DNA of 11,383 bases from positions 1 through 11,383 of the forward strand of contig JANWIS010000193.1 of assembly GCA_025449775.1 (NCBI GenBank), read 5' to 3'. The notes below the pieces were generated by a model. The model was not told where the DNA came from and made no database searches. It saw only the letters and a list, made by a program, of their open reading frames with translations. The DNA is from Ignavibacteriaceae bacterium. GTDB taxonomy: Bacteria > Bacteroidota > Ignavibacteria > Ignavibacteriales > Ignavibacteriaceae. Below are positions 1 through 7,394 of the stretch, piece after piece. Numbering within the stretch: the first letter of the stretch is position 1; every line of letters begins with the position of its first letter. Both the position numbers and the translations under genes were made by a program.

Positions 1-379
1 GACTGCCTAAAGTATTACCGCAAACAATTGTAGCATTCGCACCAATTGATGCACCTTTCTTAACAAGAGTTTTAATGTAGTACTGTGATCCAACCTGTGG
101 ATACATACATTTTGGATCGAGAATATTTGTGAAGACCATTGATGGTCCGCAGAAAACATAATCCTCTAAAGTAACTCCTTCATATATAGAAACATTATTT
201 TGAATTTTACAGTAGTCGCCGATGTGAACATTATTCCCGACGTTTACATTTTGTCCGAGCACACATTTCTTTCCAATCCTGGCTCCACCTTGAACATGAG
301 AAAAGTGCCAGATTTTTGTTCCTTCTCCGATGATACAATTTTCATCTACGTATGCCGATTCATGTTTAAAATAATCCAT
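1..379 (-). CDS. wbpD: UDP-2-acetamido-3-amino-2,3-dideoxy-glucuronate N-acetyltransferase (WbpD/WlbB-like), 3' end cut by window edge
   Basis: Acetyl-CoA-dependent transferase that N-acetylates the 3-amino group of UDP-GlcNAc(3NH2)A, the last step to UDP-2,3-diacetamido-2,3-dideoxy-glucuronate in the cytoplasm. I translated the reverse strand from ATG at 379: 126 codons are open to the window edge, against roughly 190 for the family. It begins MDYFKHESAYVDENCIIGEG and shows the hexapeptide-repeat pattern of a left-handed beta-helix (IIGEGTKIWHF, ARIGKKCVLGQNVNVGNN, HIGDYCKIQNNVSIYEG). The family stretches VTLEDYVFCGPSMVFTN (about residues 75-91) and KKGASIGANATIVCGNT follow. The start lies 8 bases after the wbpB stop, with a weak AGG upstream, so the two are probably co-transcribed. 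Fold and family are clear. The exact substrate is inferred from similarity to WbpD and from its wbpA/wbpB neighbours; related acetyltransferases act on other amino sugars. Confidence 0.85.
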   Translation of the reverse strand, partial: MDYFKHESAYVDENCIIGEGTKIWHFSHVQGGARIGKKCVLGQNVNVGNNVHIGDYCKIQNNVSIYEGVTLEDYVFCGPSMVFTNILDPKCMYPQVGSQYYIKTLVKKGASIGANATIVCGNTLGS

Positions 380-387
380 TCATCTGC

Positions 388-1338
388 CTACTTATATTTT
401 AACGTGAAAGGATGAATGTTATCCGAATTTTTTGCTACAGGCATTGTTCTTAATGTATGAACAAGTTTAATTGATGGTCTTGCATCTTCAATACCGAATC
501 CGTTTCCTTTAAATGTTTCCTCATAAACACGTGTATGCAAGTCTGTAAATCCTTCAGAGAATTGTATTTCTTCACCATCTACTTTTATTGATCTGAATGT
601 ACTTATTCCTTTTATTCTGACTTCATCAGGTAAATCTGCTCTGTCAGTTGAAAGGAACCATTTGATGTTTGCATTCTCGAGTTCTAAAAATCCAGCCATC
701 CGTTTATCATCTTTTAAATGCAAACTGCTCGATTGCACATTACCAAATAACCACATAAGTAAATCAAAAAAATGAACACCGATGTTGGTAGCTATTCCAC
801 CTGATTTTTCTAATAAACCTTTCCACGAATAATAATACCACAAACCGCGGGAAGTTATATAAGATAAAACAACTTCGCGTTTACGATTCAGTTTTTCATT
901 ATTCAATTTCTGTTTAAGTTCTAAGAGCGAAGGATGAACTCTTAATTGCAGAACTGTAAATACTCGGGCTGATGATTCACTCTCCAATTCTTGTAATGCA
1001 TCTAGGTTCCAGGGATTAAGTACGAGTGGTTTTTCACAAATCACATTGGCTCCTATTCGTAATGCAAGCCGGATGTGTGCATCGTGCAAGTTATTCGGTG
1101 AACAGATACTTACATAATCAACCTTATACTGATTTTTTTCTCTTCTTAATTTTTCCAGGTGCCTGTCAAATCTTTCAAACTCAGTAAAGAAACTTACATC
1201 GGGATAATATTTGTCAAGTATTCCTACAGAATCATGTGGGTCTACAGCAGCTACAAGTCTATTTCCTGTATCTTTTATAGCCTGTAAATGTCTTGGAGCA
1301 ATGTAGCCGGCTACACCTGTAATTGCAAAATTTTTCAT
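388..1338 (-). CDS. wbpB: UDP-N-acetyl-2-amino-2-deoxyglucuronate 3-dehydrogenase (WbpB/WlbA-like, Gfo/Idh/MocA family)
   Basis: NAD-dependent oxidoreductase expected to oxidise C3 of UDP-GlcNAcA, giving the 3-keto sugar for transamination. The 316-residue length matches WbpB/WlbA. The N-terminal Rossmann fold begins KNFAITGVAGYIAPRHL (residues 2-18). The Gfo/Idh/MocA signature SICSPNNLHDAHIRLAL (78-94) is followed by CEKPLVLNP with the EKP lysine at 103. The C-terminal domain has SGGIATNIGVHFFDLLMWLF (179-198) with the likely catalytic His189. I chose ATG at 1338. The open frame runs back to 1419, but those 27 extra residues overlap the end of wbpA and precede the conserved beta strand, so they are unlikely to be translated. 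The chosen start leaves a 16-base gap after wbpA and has no clear Shine-Dalgarno. Family certain; substrate strongly supported by context. Confidence 0.88.
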   Translation of the reverse strand: MKNFAITGVAGYIAPRHLQAIKDTGNRLVAAVDPHDSVGILDKYYPDVSFFTEFERFDRHLEKLRREKNQYKVDYVSICSPNNLHDAHIRLALRIGANVICEKPLVLNPWNLDALQELESESSARVFTVLQLRVHPSLLELKQKLNNEKLNRKREVVLSYITSRGLWYYYSWKGLLEKSGGIATNIGVHFFDLLMWLFGNVQSSSLHLKDDKRMAGFLELENANIKWFLSTDRADLPDEVRIKGISTFRSIKVDGEEIQFSEGFTDLHTRVYEETFKGNGFGIEDARPSIKLVHTLRTMPVAKNSDNIHPFTLKYK

Positions 1339-1354
1339 AATGATTTTTTTAAGA

Positions 1355-2677
1355 TTAAGCTTTGTAAATATTTTTTGATTTGATTCCTCTTTGCTCAAAA
1401 GCATTTCGGGAATCAACAATCAATTTTGCGTTTGCTGAAATAAATTTATAATCGAAAGCAGTATGGTCTGTGCTTAATACAATCAGATCATAACTTTTTA
1501 TTTTTTCTTTTGTCAGGCTGATTGATTTCATATCATACTTATACTTCCTTGTCTTCGGTAAAATTGGAACTAACGGATCATAGTATTCAACTACAGCACC
1601 TTTTTCTCTGTAAATCTCTATTAGTTTTAAAGATGGAGATTCTCTCATATCATCTATATCTTTTTTGTACGCAGCACCAAGTATAAGCACCTTACAACCG
1701 TTTAATGCTTTCTTAAATTTATTAAGCGCTTCAGCAGATTTTTCAACAACATAATATGGCTGGTAAGTATTTATTTCACCGGCAAGCTCAATGAACTTTG
1801 TATTGATTTCAAATTCTCTTGCTTTCCACGTCAGGTAAAATGGATCTATCGGTATGCAATGTCCGCCTAATCCGGGACCCGGATAAAATGGTTTGAAGCC
1901 AAAAGGTTTTGTTGAAGCAGCTGCAATTACTTCCCATATATCAATACCCATTTTATCGAATACCATTTTAAGTTCATTGACAAGAGCAATATTTATTGAA
2001 CGAAAAATATTCTCGAGCAGTTTTGTTGCTTCTGCAGCACCCGGAGACGAGACCGGAACTGTTTTAATTATTACCTGGTCGTAAAGTGCTTTTGCTGTTT
2101 TTAAACATTGTGAAGTAACACCGCCAATAACTTTGGGAATTTGTGAAGTTGTAAAATCCGGATTATTTGGATCTTCTCTTTCAGGACTGAATGCTAAAAA
2201 GAAATCTTGTCCAGCTTTAAACTTATTTTTGCCTCCGGCATTTTCGAATAGTGGTAATAAAAGTTCTTCAGTTGTTCCCGGATAAGTGGTTGACTCGAGA
2301 ACCACTAATTGATCTTTCCGTAAATATTTTGCGATGGTCTTTGCCGTATTTTCTACATAAGACATATCAGGTTCTCTGTGTTCGGTTAGCGGAGTAGGAA
2401 CACAGATAATAATGGCATCAACTTCCTTTAATCGTGAAAAATCCGATGTGGCTTTCAGGTGACCTGAGTTAACAGCATCATTTATTTTTTTATCGCTGAT
2501 ATGTTTTAAATAACCTTTACCACTGTTGATTGAAGATATTTTTTTCTGATCGAGATCAAAACCAAGCACAGACATTTTTTTAGCTGTGAATGAAAGTCCC
2601 AGCGGTAAGCCGACATATCCCAAACCGATTATTCCTACAAGTGCTGATTTATTCTGTATTTTCTTAAGAAGATTCAT
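1355..2677 (-). CDS. wbpA: UDP-N-acetyl-D-glucosamine 6-dehydrogenase (WbpA-like)
   Basis: Oxidises UDP-GlcNAc to UDP-GlcNAcA with two NAD+, the first committed step of the diacetamido-uronate route. At 440 residues it fits WbpA-type UDP-sugar dehydrogenases. Visible parts are the NAD-binding LVGIIGLGYVGLPLG (13-27), an acidic end of beta-2 (FDLD, 40-43), VVLESTTYPGTTEELLLP (125-142), AFSPERE (162-168), the lysine of AEATKLLEN (219), and the catalytic Cys274 in PGPGLGGHCIPIDPF (266-280). The C-terminal UDP-binding domain includes VLILGAAYKKDIDDMRESPS. The ESTTYPGTT and AFSPERE forms favour the UDP-GlcNAc/UDP-ManNAc branch over UDP-glucose dehydrogenase. It is first in the leftward cluster, with an AAGGG four bases before the ATG. 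A UDP-ManNAc or UDP-GalNAc substrate cannot be excluded from this gene alone, but wbpB and wbpD next door favour UDP-GlcNAc. Confidence 0.9.
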   Translation of the reverse strand: MNLLKKIQNKSALVGIIGLGYVGLPLGLSFTAKKMSVLGFDLDQKKISSINSGKGYLKHISDKKINDAVNSGHLKATSDFSRLKEVDAIIICVPTPLTEHREPDMSYVENTAKTIAKYLRKDQLVVLESTTYPGTTEELLLPLFENAGGKNKFKAGQDFFLAFSPEREDPNNPDFTTSQIPKVIGGVTSQCLKTAKALYDQVIIKTVPVSSPGAAEATKLLENIFRSINIALVNELKMVFDKMGIDIWEVIAAASTKPFGFKPFYPGPGLGGHCIPIDPFYLTWKAREFEINTKFIELAGEINTYQPYYVVEKSAEALNKFKKALNGCKVLILGAAYKKDIDDMRESPSLKLIEIYREKGAVVEYYDPLVPILPKTRKYKYDMKSISLTKEKIKSYDLIVLSTDHTAFDYKFISANAKLIVDSRNAFEQRGIKSKNIYKA

Positions 2678-2727
2678 GTTTCCCTTTTACCTTTATCTGC
2701 AGTAGAACGTTTTTTAATTTTAAACAG

Positions 2728-2776
2728 GCTAAAAATAGAATTATTTAGCTATAATTACCAATTTATTGAATGGTAA
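2728..2776. repeat. Two adjacent AT-rich inverted repeats in the wbpA/redoxin divergent spacer
   Basis: GCTAAA/TTTAGC arms (2728-2733 and 2744-2749) enclose 10 bases. Six bases further on, TTACCA/TGGTAA arms (2755-2760 and 2771-2776) also enclose 10 bases. Both lie 50-100 bases before wbpA in the 234-base divergent spacer 2678-2911. They could be operators or chance palindromes in AT-rich DNA; the arms are only six bases long. Confidence 0.3.
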
Positions 2777-2849
2777 ACTACATACATCTTATATTTTTCT
2801 AAAGATTTTCATCTGAATTTTATACCCAAATTATAACTTGATTTGATTT

Positions 2850-2855
2850 TATAAT
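2850..2855 (+). promoter_or_regulatory. Possible -10 box (TATAAT) upstream of the redoxin gene
   Basis: A perfect TATAAT lies 57 bases before the ATG at 2912. The position 17 bases upstream (CAAATT) is not a convincing -35 element, and in this AT-rich spacer a chance TATAAT is likely. Offered only as a candidate. Confidence 0.2.
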
Positions 2856-2899
2856 ATTTAGATTATGCGTATCAAATTTCATAACTGATAATAATTCAT

Positions 2900-2906
2900 A
2901 AAGGAG
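2900..2906 (+). promoter_or_regulatory. Strong Shine-Dalgarno for the redoxin gene
   Basis: AAAGGAG with a five-base spacer to ATG 2912. It is the best ribosome-binding site in the window and fixes this start codon. Confidence 0.85.
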
Positions 2907-2911
2907 TAACT

Positions 2912-3493
2912 ATGGTCTTCAATAAATTCTTTTCGCTGGCAATTTTAATTACAGTGTCATTTTTTCTTTTGAGTTTAGAAATCTCCTGTTCACCTTTGGA
3001 GGAAGCAGAGGATTTTACACTTACTGATTATAACGGAAAAAAACATACGCTTTCATCTTATAAAGAATCTAAAGCAATAGTTATAATTTTCGTTTCAACA
3101 GAATGTCCAGTATCCAATGCTTACAATTCAAGAATGGAAAAACTCAATAAAGAATTCAGCCAGAAAGGTATAACATTCCTTGGAATTAATTCGAACAAAG
3201 CTGAGTCGGTTGAAAGAATTAAAGAACATTCAGCGGATAACGGACTGACTTTTTCAATATTGAAAGATGAAAAGAATGTTGTGGCTGATAAATTCGATGC
3301 TTCAGCTACTCCGGAAGTGTACGTGTTGAGTGGAGGTTTAAAAGTTTTATACCATGGTCGTATTGATAATTCTAAAGACGAATCAGAAGTAGAAAGCCAG
3401 GATTTAAAGAATGCATTGAATGAGATATTAGAAGGAAATGAAGTTACTAAGAAAGAGACTAAGGCATTCGGCTGCTCAATAAAAAGAGTATGA
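2912..3493 (+). CDS. Exported redoxin/thioredoxin-fold protein with CPVSNAYN and C-terminal FGCSIKR motifs
   Basis: A 193-residue AhpC/TSA-redoxin superfamily protein. Residues 1-25 are a hydrophobic export signal ending LEISC; Cys26 could be a lipoprotein cysteine, but Glu at -3 is not a standard lipobox. The redoxin domain starts near residue 32 (EDFTLTDYNGKKHTLSSYK). The active site is VSTECPVSNAYNSRM (61-75), with one Cys (65) where thioredoxins have CxxC. SATPEVYVL holds the usual cis-proline (134), and YHGRIDNSKDESEVESQDLK (148-167) is typical of this redoxin subgroup. The tail KAFGCSIKR carries Cys188, which I infer may pair with Cys65. Start supported by a strong Shine-Dalgarno. The stop overlaps the next gene as ATGA, so the two are probably translationally coupled. 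Precise activity is unknown: periplasmic peroxidase-like or disulfide-related roles are possible. Confidence 0.8.
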   Translation: MVFNKFFSLAILITVSFFLLSLEISCSPLEEAEDFTLTDYNGKKHTLSSYKESKAIVIIFVSTECPVSNAYNSRMEKLNKEFSQKGITFLGINSNKAESVERIKEHSADNGLTFSILKDEKNVVADKFDASATPEVYVLSGGLKVLYHGRIDNSKDESEVESQDLKNALNEILEGNEVTKKETKAFGCSIKRV

Positions 3494-4005
3494 AGTTGAA
3501 TCTTATCATTAAAAATTATTTAATTATTTTTCTGCTTATCAGTGTTTTAACAGTTCGGAATTATTCGCAGACTGGGAATACACCGCAGGTAAAAGTTATC
3601 AAAACGGAAGAACTGAAAAAATTAATTCGTGAAAATAACGATCAACCTCTTTTAATAAATATCTGGGCAACATGGTGTGTTCCATGCCGTGAGGAGTTTC
3701 CCGAACTAGTAAGACTTTCTAATTTTTATAAAGATAAGGCAAGAGTTGTAGGAATCAGCATAGATGATATTGAAATTCTGAATTCGGAGGTAACTCCATT
3801 CCTGAAAAATCAAAATGCTGAATTTGAAAATTATATACTTAAAGCTTCTGAGCCGGAAGATTTTATTAATCTACTAAGTAAAAAGTGGAGCGGTGCAATT
3901 CCTGCTACTTTTGTATATGATCTAAAGGGAAATCAAACAGATGTTCTTATCGGAAAGCAGGATTATAAATCATTTGAAAAGGCAATACTAAAAGCGATCG
4001 ATTAA
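3490..4005 (+). CDS. TlpA/ResA-like periplasmic thiol-disulfide oxidoreductase
   Basis: A 171-residue thioredoxin-fold protein with an N-terminal hydrophobic segment (residues about 5-22) followed by a likely cleavage region at NYSQ/TGN, so exported or membrane-anchored. The thioredoxin core has PLLINIWATWCVPCREEFPE (53-72) with the WCVPC active site (Cys63, Cys66), VVGISIDD, and GAIPATFVYD with cis-Pro138. These are TlpA/ResA features; members of the family reduce disulfides in apocytochromes, cupredoxin sites or partner redoxins. Its ATG (3490) overlaps the stop of the upstream redoxin gene. It has no strong Shine-Dalgarno of its own, which fits coupling. The natural inference is that it passes electrons to the neighbouring CPVS redoxin, but no cytochrome-maturation gene is present to fix its substrate. 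Confidence 0.86.
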   Translation: MKLNLIIKNYLIIFLLISVLTVRNYSQTGNTPQVKVIKTEELKKLIRENNDQPLLINIWATWCVPCREEFPELVRLSNFYKDKARVVGISIDDIEILNSEVTPFLKNQNAEFENYILKASEPEDFINLLSKKWSGAIPATFVYDLKGNQTDVLIGKQDYKSFEKAILKAID

Positions 4006-4007
4006 AT

Positions 4008-4814
4008 TTATTTTTTAGCTTTGATCATTAATGATCTGGAAATAAAAATAATTCCTGTTAATACAAAAGGAATGCTCAGCATCTGACCCATATTTAAAAC
4101 CATTCCAGCTTCAAACCCGGATTGATCTTCTTTCAGGAATTCTACAAAAAATCTGAAAGTGAAAACAAGCACAAGAAAAAGCCCGAATAAAAATCCATTT
4201 TTATTTTTGAGATTATTTTTGGAATAAGCCAATAATAAAAAAAGAAAGATGAAAAGGTAAGCTATTGATTCATAAAGTTGTGCCGGATGTCTGGGAACAT
4301 CATCAACTGCAGTGAAAATAAATGCCCAGGATAACTGAGTCGGCAGTCCGATTATTTCTGAGTTAAAAAGATTTCCAAGCCTGATAAATGAACCTCCAAG
4401 TGCAACCACAATTACAATTCTGTCGAGAATCCAAAGCAAATCGTAATTCTTTTTCTTTCTTGCAAAAAGATACAGAGATAAAATAATACCAATCGCTGCT
4501 CCGTGACTTGCAAGTCCTCCTTCCCATACTTGTAAGATCTCTATAGGATTTGATAAATAGTAAGTCGGATTATAAAATAAACAATGACCAAGTCTTGCAC
4601 CGACTACCGTTCCAAATATCATATAGACAGCAAGTTGTTCAAGGTCGGTTTTTTGTCTTCCTTCTTTTTTAAAAATTTTATTCATTATGAAATAGCCTGC
4701 TACAAAAGCTAATGCAAACAACAAACCATACCACCGTACGGAAACAGCACCAAAATGAAAAATTTCCGGACTAACATTCCATTCAATAAACGCAACTAAT
4801 GTAAATAGGTTCAT
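4008..4814 (-). CDS. lgt: Prolipoprotein diacylglyceryl transferase (Lgt)
   Basis: Inner-membrane enzyme that moves diacylglyceryl from phosphatidylglycerol to the lipobox Cys of prolipoproteins, the first step of lipoprotein maturation. The 268 residues form several hydrophobic spans, at about 25-45, 62-80, 100-118, 128-145, 183-197, 208-225 and 240-260. Family motifs are visible: VGARLGHCLFYNP (71-83), GGLASHGAAIGI with His104, the signature RLGNLFNSEIIG (145-156) with Arg145, Asn148, Glu153 and Gly156, RHPAQLYE (175-182), and RFFVEFLKEDQ (221-231). Length is normal. No Shine-Dalgarno is visible before ATG 4814. It follows topA on the same strand after 72 bases, so it could share the topA transcript. 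Its stop codon is two bases from the stop of the convergent TlpA-like gene. Confidence 0.97.
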   Translation of the reverse strand: MNLFTLVAFIEWNVSPEIFHFGAVSVRWYGLLFALAFVAGYFIMNKIFKKEGRQKTDLEQLAVYMIFGTVVGARLGHCLFYNPTYYLSNPIEILQVWEGGLASHGAAIGIILSLYLFARKKKNYDLLWILDRIVIVVALGGSFIRLGNLFNSEIIGLPTQLSWAFIFTAVDDVPRHPAQLYESIAYLFIFLFLLLAYSKNNLKNKNGFLFGLFLVLVFTFRFFVEFLKEDQSGFEAGMVLNMGQMLSIPFVLTGIIFISRSLMIKAKK

Positions 4815-4886
4815 TAATTTTATTAATTGTTATTATAAAAATTCAATTACTTTTAAAAATAATTTTATAACTCGAGATGAAAATTT

Positions 4887-7223
4887 TCAACTCTTTTTCC
4901 TCCGAAATTTTCTCTTCGGCTTGGACTTTGATTCCTCAGCAAGCTGCATACATTCCTCAAATGTGAATGATGATGGCTCTCTTCCTTTCGGTAAACGAAC
5001 ATTTTCTTTTCCTGCTCTCAGATATGGTCCCCATCTTCCGTTCAGTATCATGTATTCAGGATTTTCTTCGAATGTTTTTATCATTTTTTCGGCGTCTGAT
5101 TTTCTTTTTGCATCAATCACATCGATGGCTGCATCAATTTCAATATCGTGAGGATCATGAATATCTTTTATTGAATAAAATTTTCCATCGTGTTTTACAT
5201 ACGGACCAAACCGGCCGATAGCTGCAGTCACTTCCCGATTTTCATACTCTCCAACTACTCTCGGAAGCTTGAACAATTCTAAAGCTTCATCAAATGTAAT
5301 ATTTTCAAGCTTCTGTGTTCTCCGTAAACCGCTGTATTGAGGAGTGTCATTTTCATCGGATGGATTGCTGAGCGCTGCAACCGGACCAAATCTTGCCATC
5401 CGTACTGATAGTTGTTTTCCTGTAACCGGATCTTTTCCGAGAATTCTTTCTCCCGAAACTCGTTCAGTATTCTCAATCGTGTGCATAACTTTTTCTTTGA
5501 ATGGTGGATAGAACTCATCAAGCATTTCATGGTAATCCATTTTTCCGTTTGCAATTTCATCGAGCTCTTCTTCTATATGTGCAGTAAACTGATAATCCAT
5601 AATTTGTGGAAAATGTTCCATCAGGAAATCGCTCACCAGCATGGCAATATCTTCAGGAATTAATTTACCTTTCTCGGCTCCGGTAATTTCAGTTCTTTTT
5701 TCATGGCTTATTTTTTTATCAGCACCAAGTTTAATAACAGAATATTCGCGTTCTGTTCCTTCACGTTCTTCTTTATGAACATATAATCGTTTTTGTATTG
5801 TGCTTATTGTGGGGGCGTACGTGGACGGTCTCCCGATTCCAAGCTCTTCAAGTTTTTTTACAAGACTCGCTTCAGTGTATCTTGATGGCGGACGAGTAAA
5901 TCTTTGAGTAGCTGAAATATCAGCAAAAGAAATTTTTTGTCCTTCAGAAAGATCTGGCAGAATATCTTCATTACCCTCTTCACTATCATCATCATCTGAA
6001 GATTCCAGGTAAACTTTCAAAAAGCCATCAAACTTTATTACTTCACCTTTAGCAACAAACATTTGTTCTGCATTGCTGACATTTATTTTAGCTATTGTTC
6101 GTTCAATCTTTGCATCGCTCATCTGAGAAGAAATTGCCCGTTTCCAGATTAATTCATATAAAGCTTTTTCTTCTTTTGATCCACTCACATTTTCTTTGCT
6201 GAAATCCGTCGGACGGATCGCTTCGTGAGCTTCCTGTGCTGTCTTTGATTTTGTTTTGTATTGTCTCTTATGAGAATAATTTTTTCCGTATTCTGAATTG
6301 ATTTGGTTTTCCGCGCCATCAAGTGCTATGTCAGAAAGATTCACAGAATCAGTTCTCATATAAGTTATCTTGCCTGCTTCGTATAATTTTTGTGCGATAA
6401 GCATTGTTCTGGCTACAGAAAATCTCAGCTTCCTACTTGCTTCCTGCTGAAGTGTTGATGTTGTGAATGGAGCTGAAGGAGATTTTTTGACTGGTTTTTT
6501 TTCAAGGCTCTGGATTGAATATTCTGAAGTTCTGCATTTCTCCAGAAATTCTTCCGCTTCTTTTTGAGTATCAAAATAATCCGATACTTCAGCTTTAAAG
6601 TCAGTTTCTTTCCCATCCTTATCTTTAACAATAAAATTACCGTTTACTTTAAATCTCGATTGAGATGTGAAAGAATCTATCTCTCGTTCCCGTTCAACAA
6701 TTAATCTTACCGCAACGGATTGGACACGTCCTGCAGATAATTTTGGCTTAACTTTTCTCCAAAGAATGGGTGAGAGCTCAAAACCTACCAACCTGTCCAG
6801 TATTCTACGTGACTGCTGAGAATTAACAAGGTTATAATCTATTCCTCTTGGATTTTTTACTGCTTCGAGGATAGCAGGTTTTGTGATTTCAGAAAAAACA
6901 ATCCGCCTTATTTTTTTCTCAGGAAGTTCGAGCACTTCTTTTAAATGCCAGGCAATTGCTTCTCCTTCACGATCTTCGTCAGTTGCAAGCCAAACAGTTT
7001 CGGATTTATCTGAAAGCTTCTTCAATTCCTTTACAATGGCTTTTTTCTCTTCGGGAATTATGTAGTGGGGTGTATAATTTTTTTCAATATCTATTCCCTT
7101 ATCTTTTTTCTTAAGATCTCTTATATGTCCATAGCTGGAGGTGACAATAAAATCTTCTCCGAGATATTTTTCAATCGTGCTTGCTTTTGCCGGTGATTCA
7201 ACTATTACAATGTTTTTTGCCAT
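4887..7223 (-). CDS. topA: DNA topoisomerase I (type IA)
   Basis: Relaxes negative supercoils by Mg-dependent single-strand passage. The protein has 778 residues. The TOPRIM domain begins NIVIVESPAKASTIEKYLG (4-22, Glu9) and has LATDEDREGEAIAWHLK (79-95, with Asp82, Asp84 and Glu86). The core includes SQQSRRILDRLVGFELSP, KLSAGRVQSVAVRLI (161-175) and the active-site Tyr288 in GKITYMRTDSVNLS. EAHEAIRPT and ELGIGRPSTYAPTI are also present. After about residue 600 come three RFGP/RWGP-type C-terminal repeats (near 611, 671 and 730) and a basic tail KPKRKFRRKK. I see none of the four-Cys zinc ribbons found in E. coli TopA, and an acidic linker (ESSDDDDSEEGNED) sits near 407-420. ATG 7223 has AGAAGG almost adjacent. 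Divergent from yidD and upstream of lgt on the same strand. Confidence 0.99.
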   Translation of the reverse strand: MAKNIVIVESPAKASTIEKYLGEDFIVTSSYGHIRDLKKKDKGIDIEKNYTPHYIIPEEKKAIVKELKKLSDKSETVWLATDEDREGEAIAWHLKEVLELPEKKIRRIVFSEITKPAILEAVKNPRGIDYNLVNSQQSRRILDRLVGFELSPILWRKVKPKLSAGRVQSVAVRLIVEREREIDSFTSQSRFKVNGNFIVKDKDGKETDFKAEVSDYFDTQKEAEEFLEKCRTSEYSIQSLEKKPVKKSPSAPFTTSTLQQEASRKLRFSVARTMLIAQKLYEAGKITYMRTDSVNLSDIALDGAENQINSEYGKNYSHKRQYKTKSKTAQEAHEAIRPTDFSKENVSGSKEEKALYELIWKRAISSQMSDAKIERTIAKINVSNAEQMFVAKGEVIKFDGFLKVYLESSDDDDSEEGNEDILPDLSEGQKISFADISATQRFTRPPSRYTEASLVKKLEELGIGRPSTYAPTISTIQKRLYVHKEEREGTEREYSVIKLGADKKISHEKRTEITGAEKGKLIPEDIAMLVSDFLMEHFPQIMDYQFTAHIEEELDEIANGKMDYHEMLDEFYPPFKEKVMHTIENTERVSGERILGKDPVTGKQLSVRMARFGPVAALSNPSDENDTPQYSGLRRTQKLENITFDEALELFKLPRVVGEYENREVTAAIGRFGPYVKHDGKFYSIKDIHDPHDIEIDAAIDVIDAKRKSDAEKMIKTFEENPEYMILNGRWGPYLRAGKENVRLPKGREPSSFTFEECMQLAEESKSKPKRKFRRKKS

Positions 7224-7276
7224 ACCTTCTTTTCTATGATAAACTTTTCATTAATAAAATTCCGATTTTGACGGGG

Positions 7277-7308
7277 CAAATTAACTTATATTTAAAGATA
7301 ATATCAAA
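7277..7308 (-). promoter_or_regulatory. Possible topA promoter, Bacteroidota-like (TTTG, 20 bases, TTAATTTG)
   Basis: On the minus strand, TTTG (7305-7308) is followed 20 bases later by TTAATTTG (7277-7284). This is one mismatch from the Bacteroidota TAnnTTTG -7 element, at about the expected spacing, and lies 54 bases before the topA ATG. A sigma70-type reading (TTGATA, 17 bases, TTAATT) is equally possible at the same place. The spacer is AT-rich, so this is tentative. Confidence 0.3.
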
Positions 7309-7394
7309 GTCATTTTTTTATTATGCTGTTATGTTCAGATTTAGAGGAAAATTTTTTTAATCCTTTACGGGCAATTATACTTTAATTAATTCAG

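Noticed and set aside
200..415. 71-codon plus-strand open frame
   Set aside because: It lies opposite wbpD and the end of wbpB, with no recognisable protein features; a shadow of the minus-strand genes.
1339..1419. Upstream extension of the wbpB reading frame (27 extra residues)
   Set aside because: It overlaps the 3' end of wbpA and precedes the conserved Rossmann strand. The ATG at 1338 gives the 316-residue length typical of the family.
2912..2989. Confident lipoprotein call for the redoxin at Cys26
   Set aside because: The -3 residue is Glu in LEISC, which does not fit the usual lipobox; left as a possibility only.
4878..4889. TGAAAATTTTCA palindrome at the topA stop codon as a terminator
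   Set aside because: Pure A/T core, no loop, no GC-rich stem and no downstream T run on the minus strand; better explained as a chance palindrome.
4921..7065. Several 60-93 codon open frames on both strands within topA
   Set aside because: All lie inside the unmistakable topA coding sequence in other frames and resemble no protein family.
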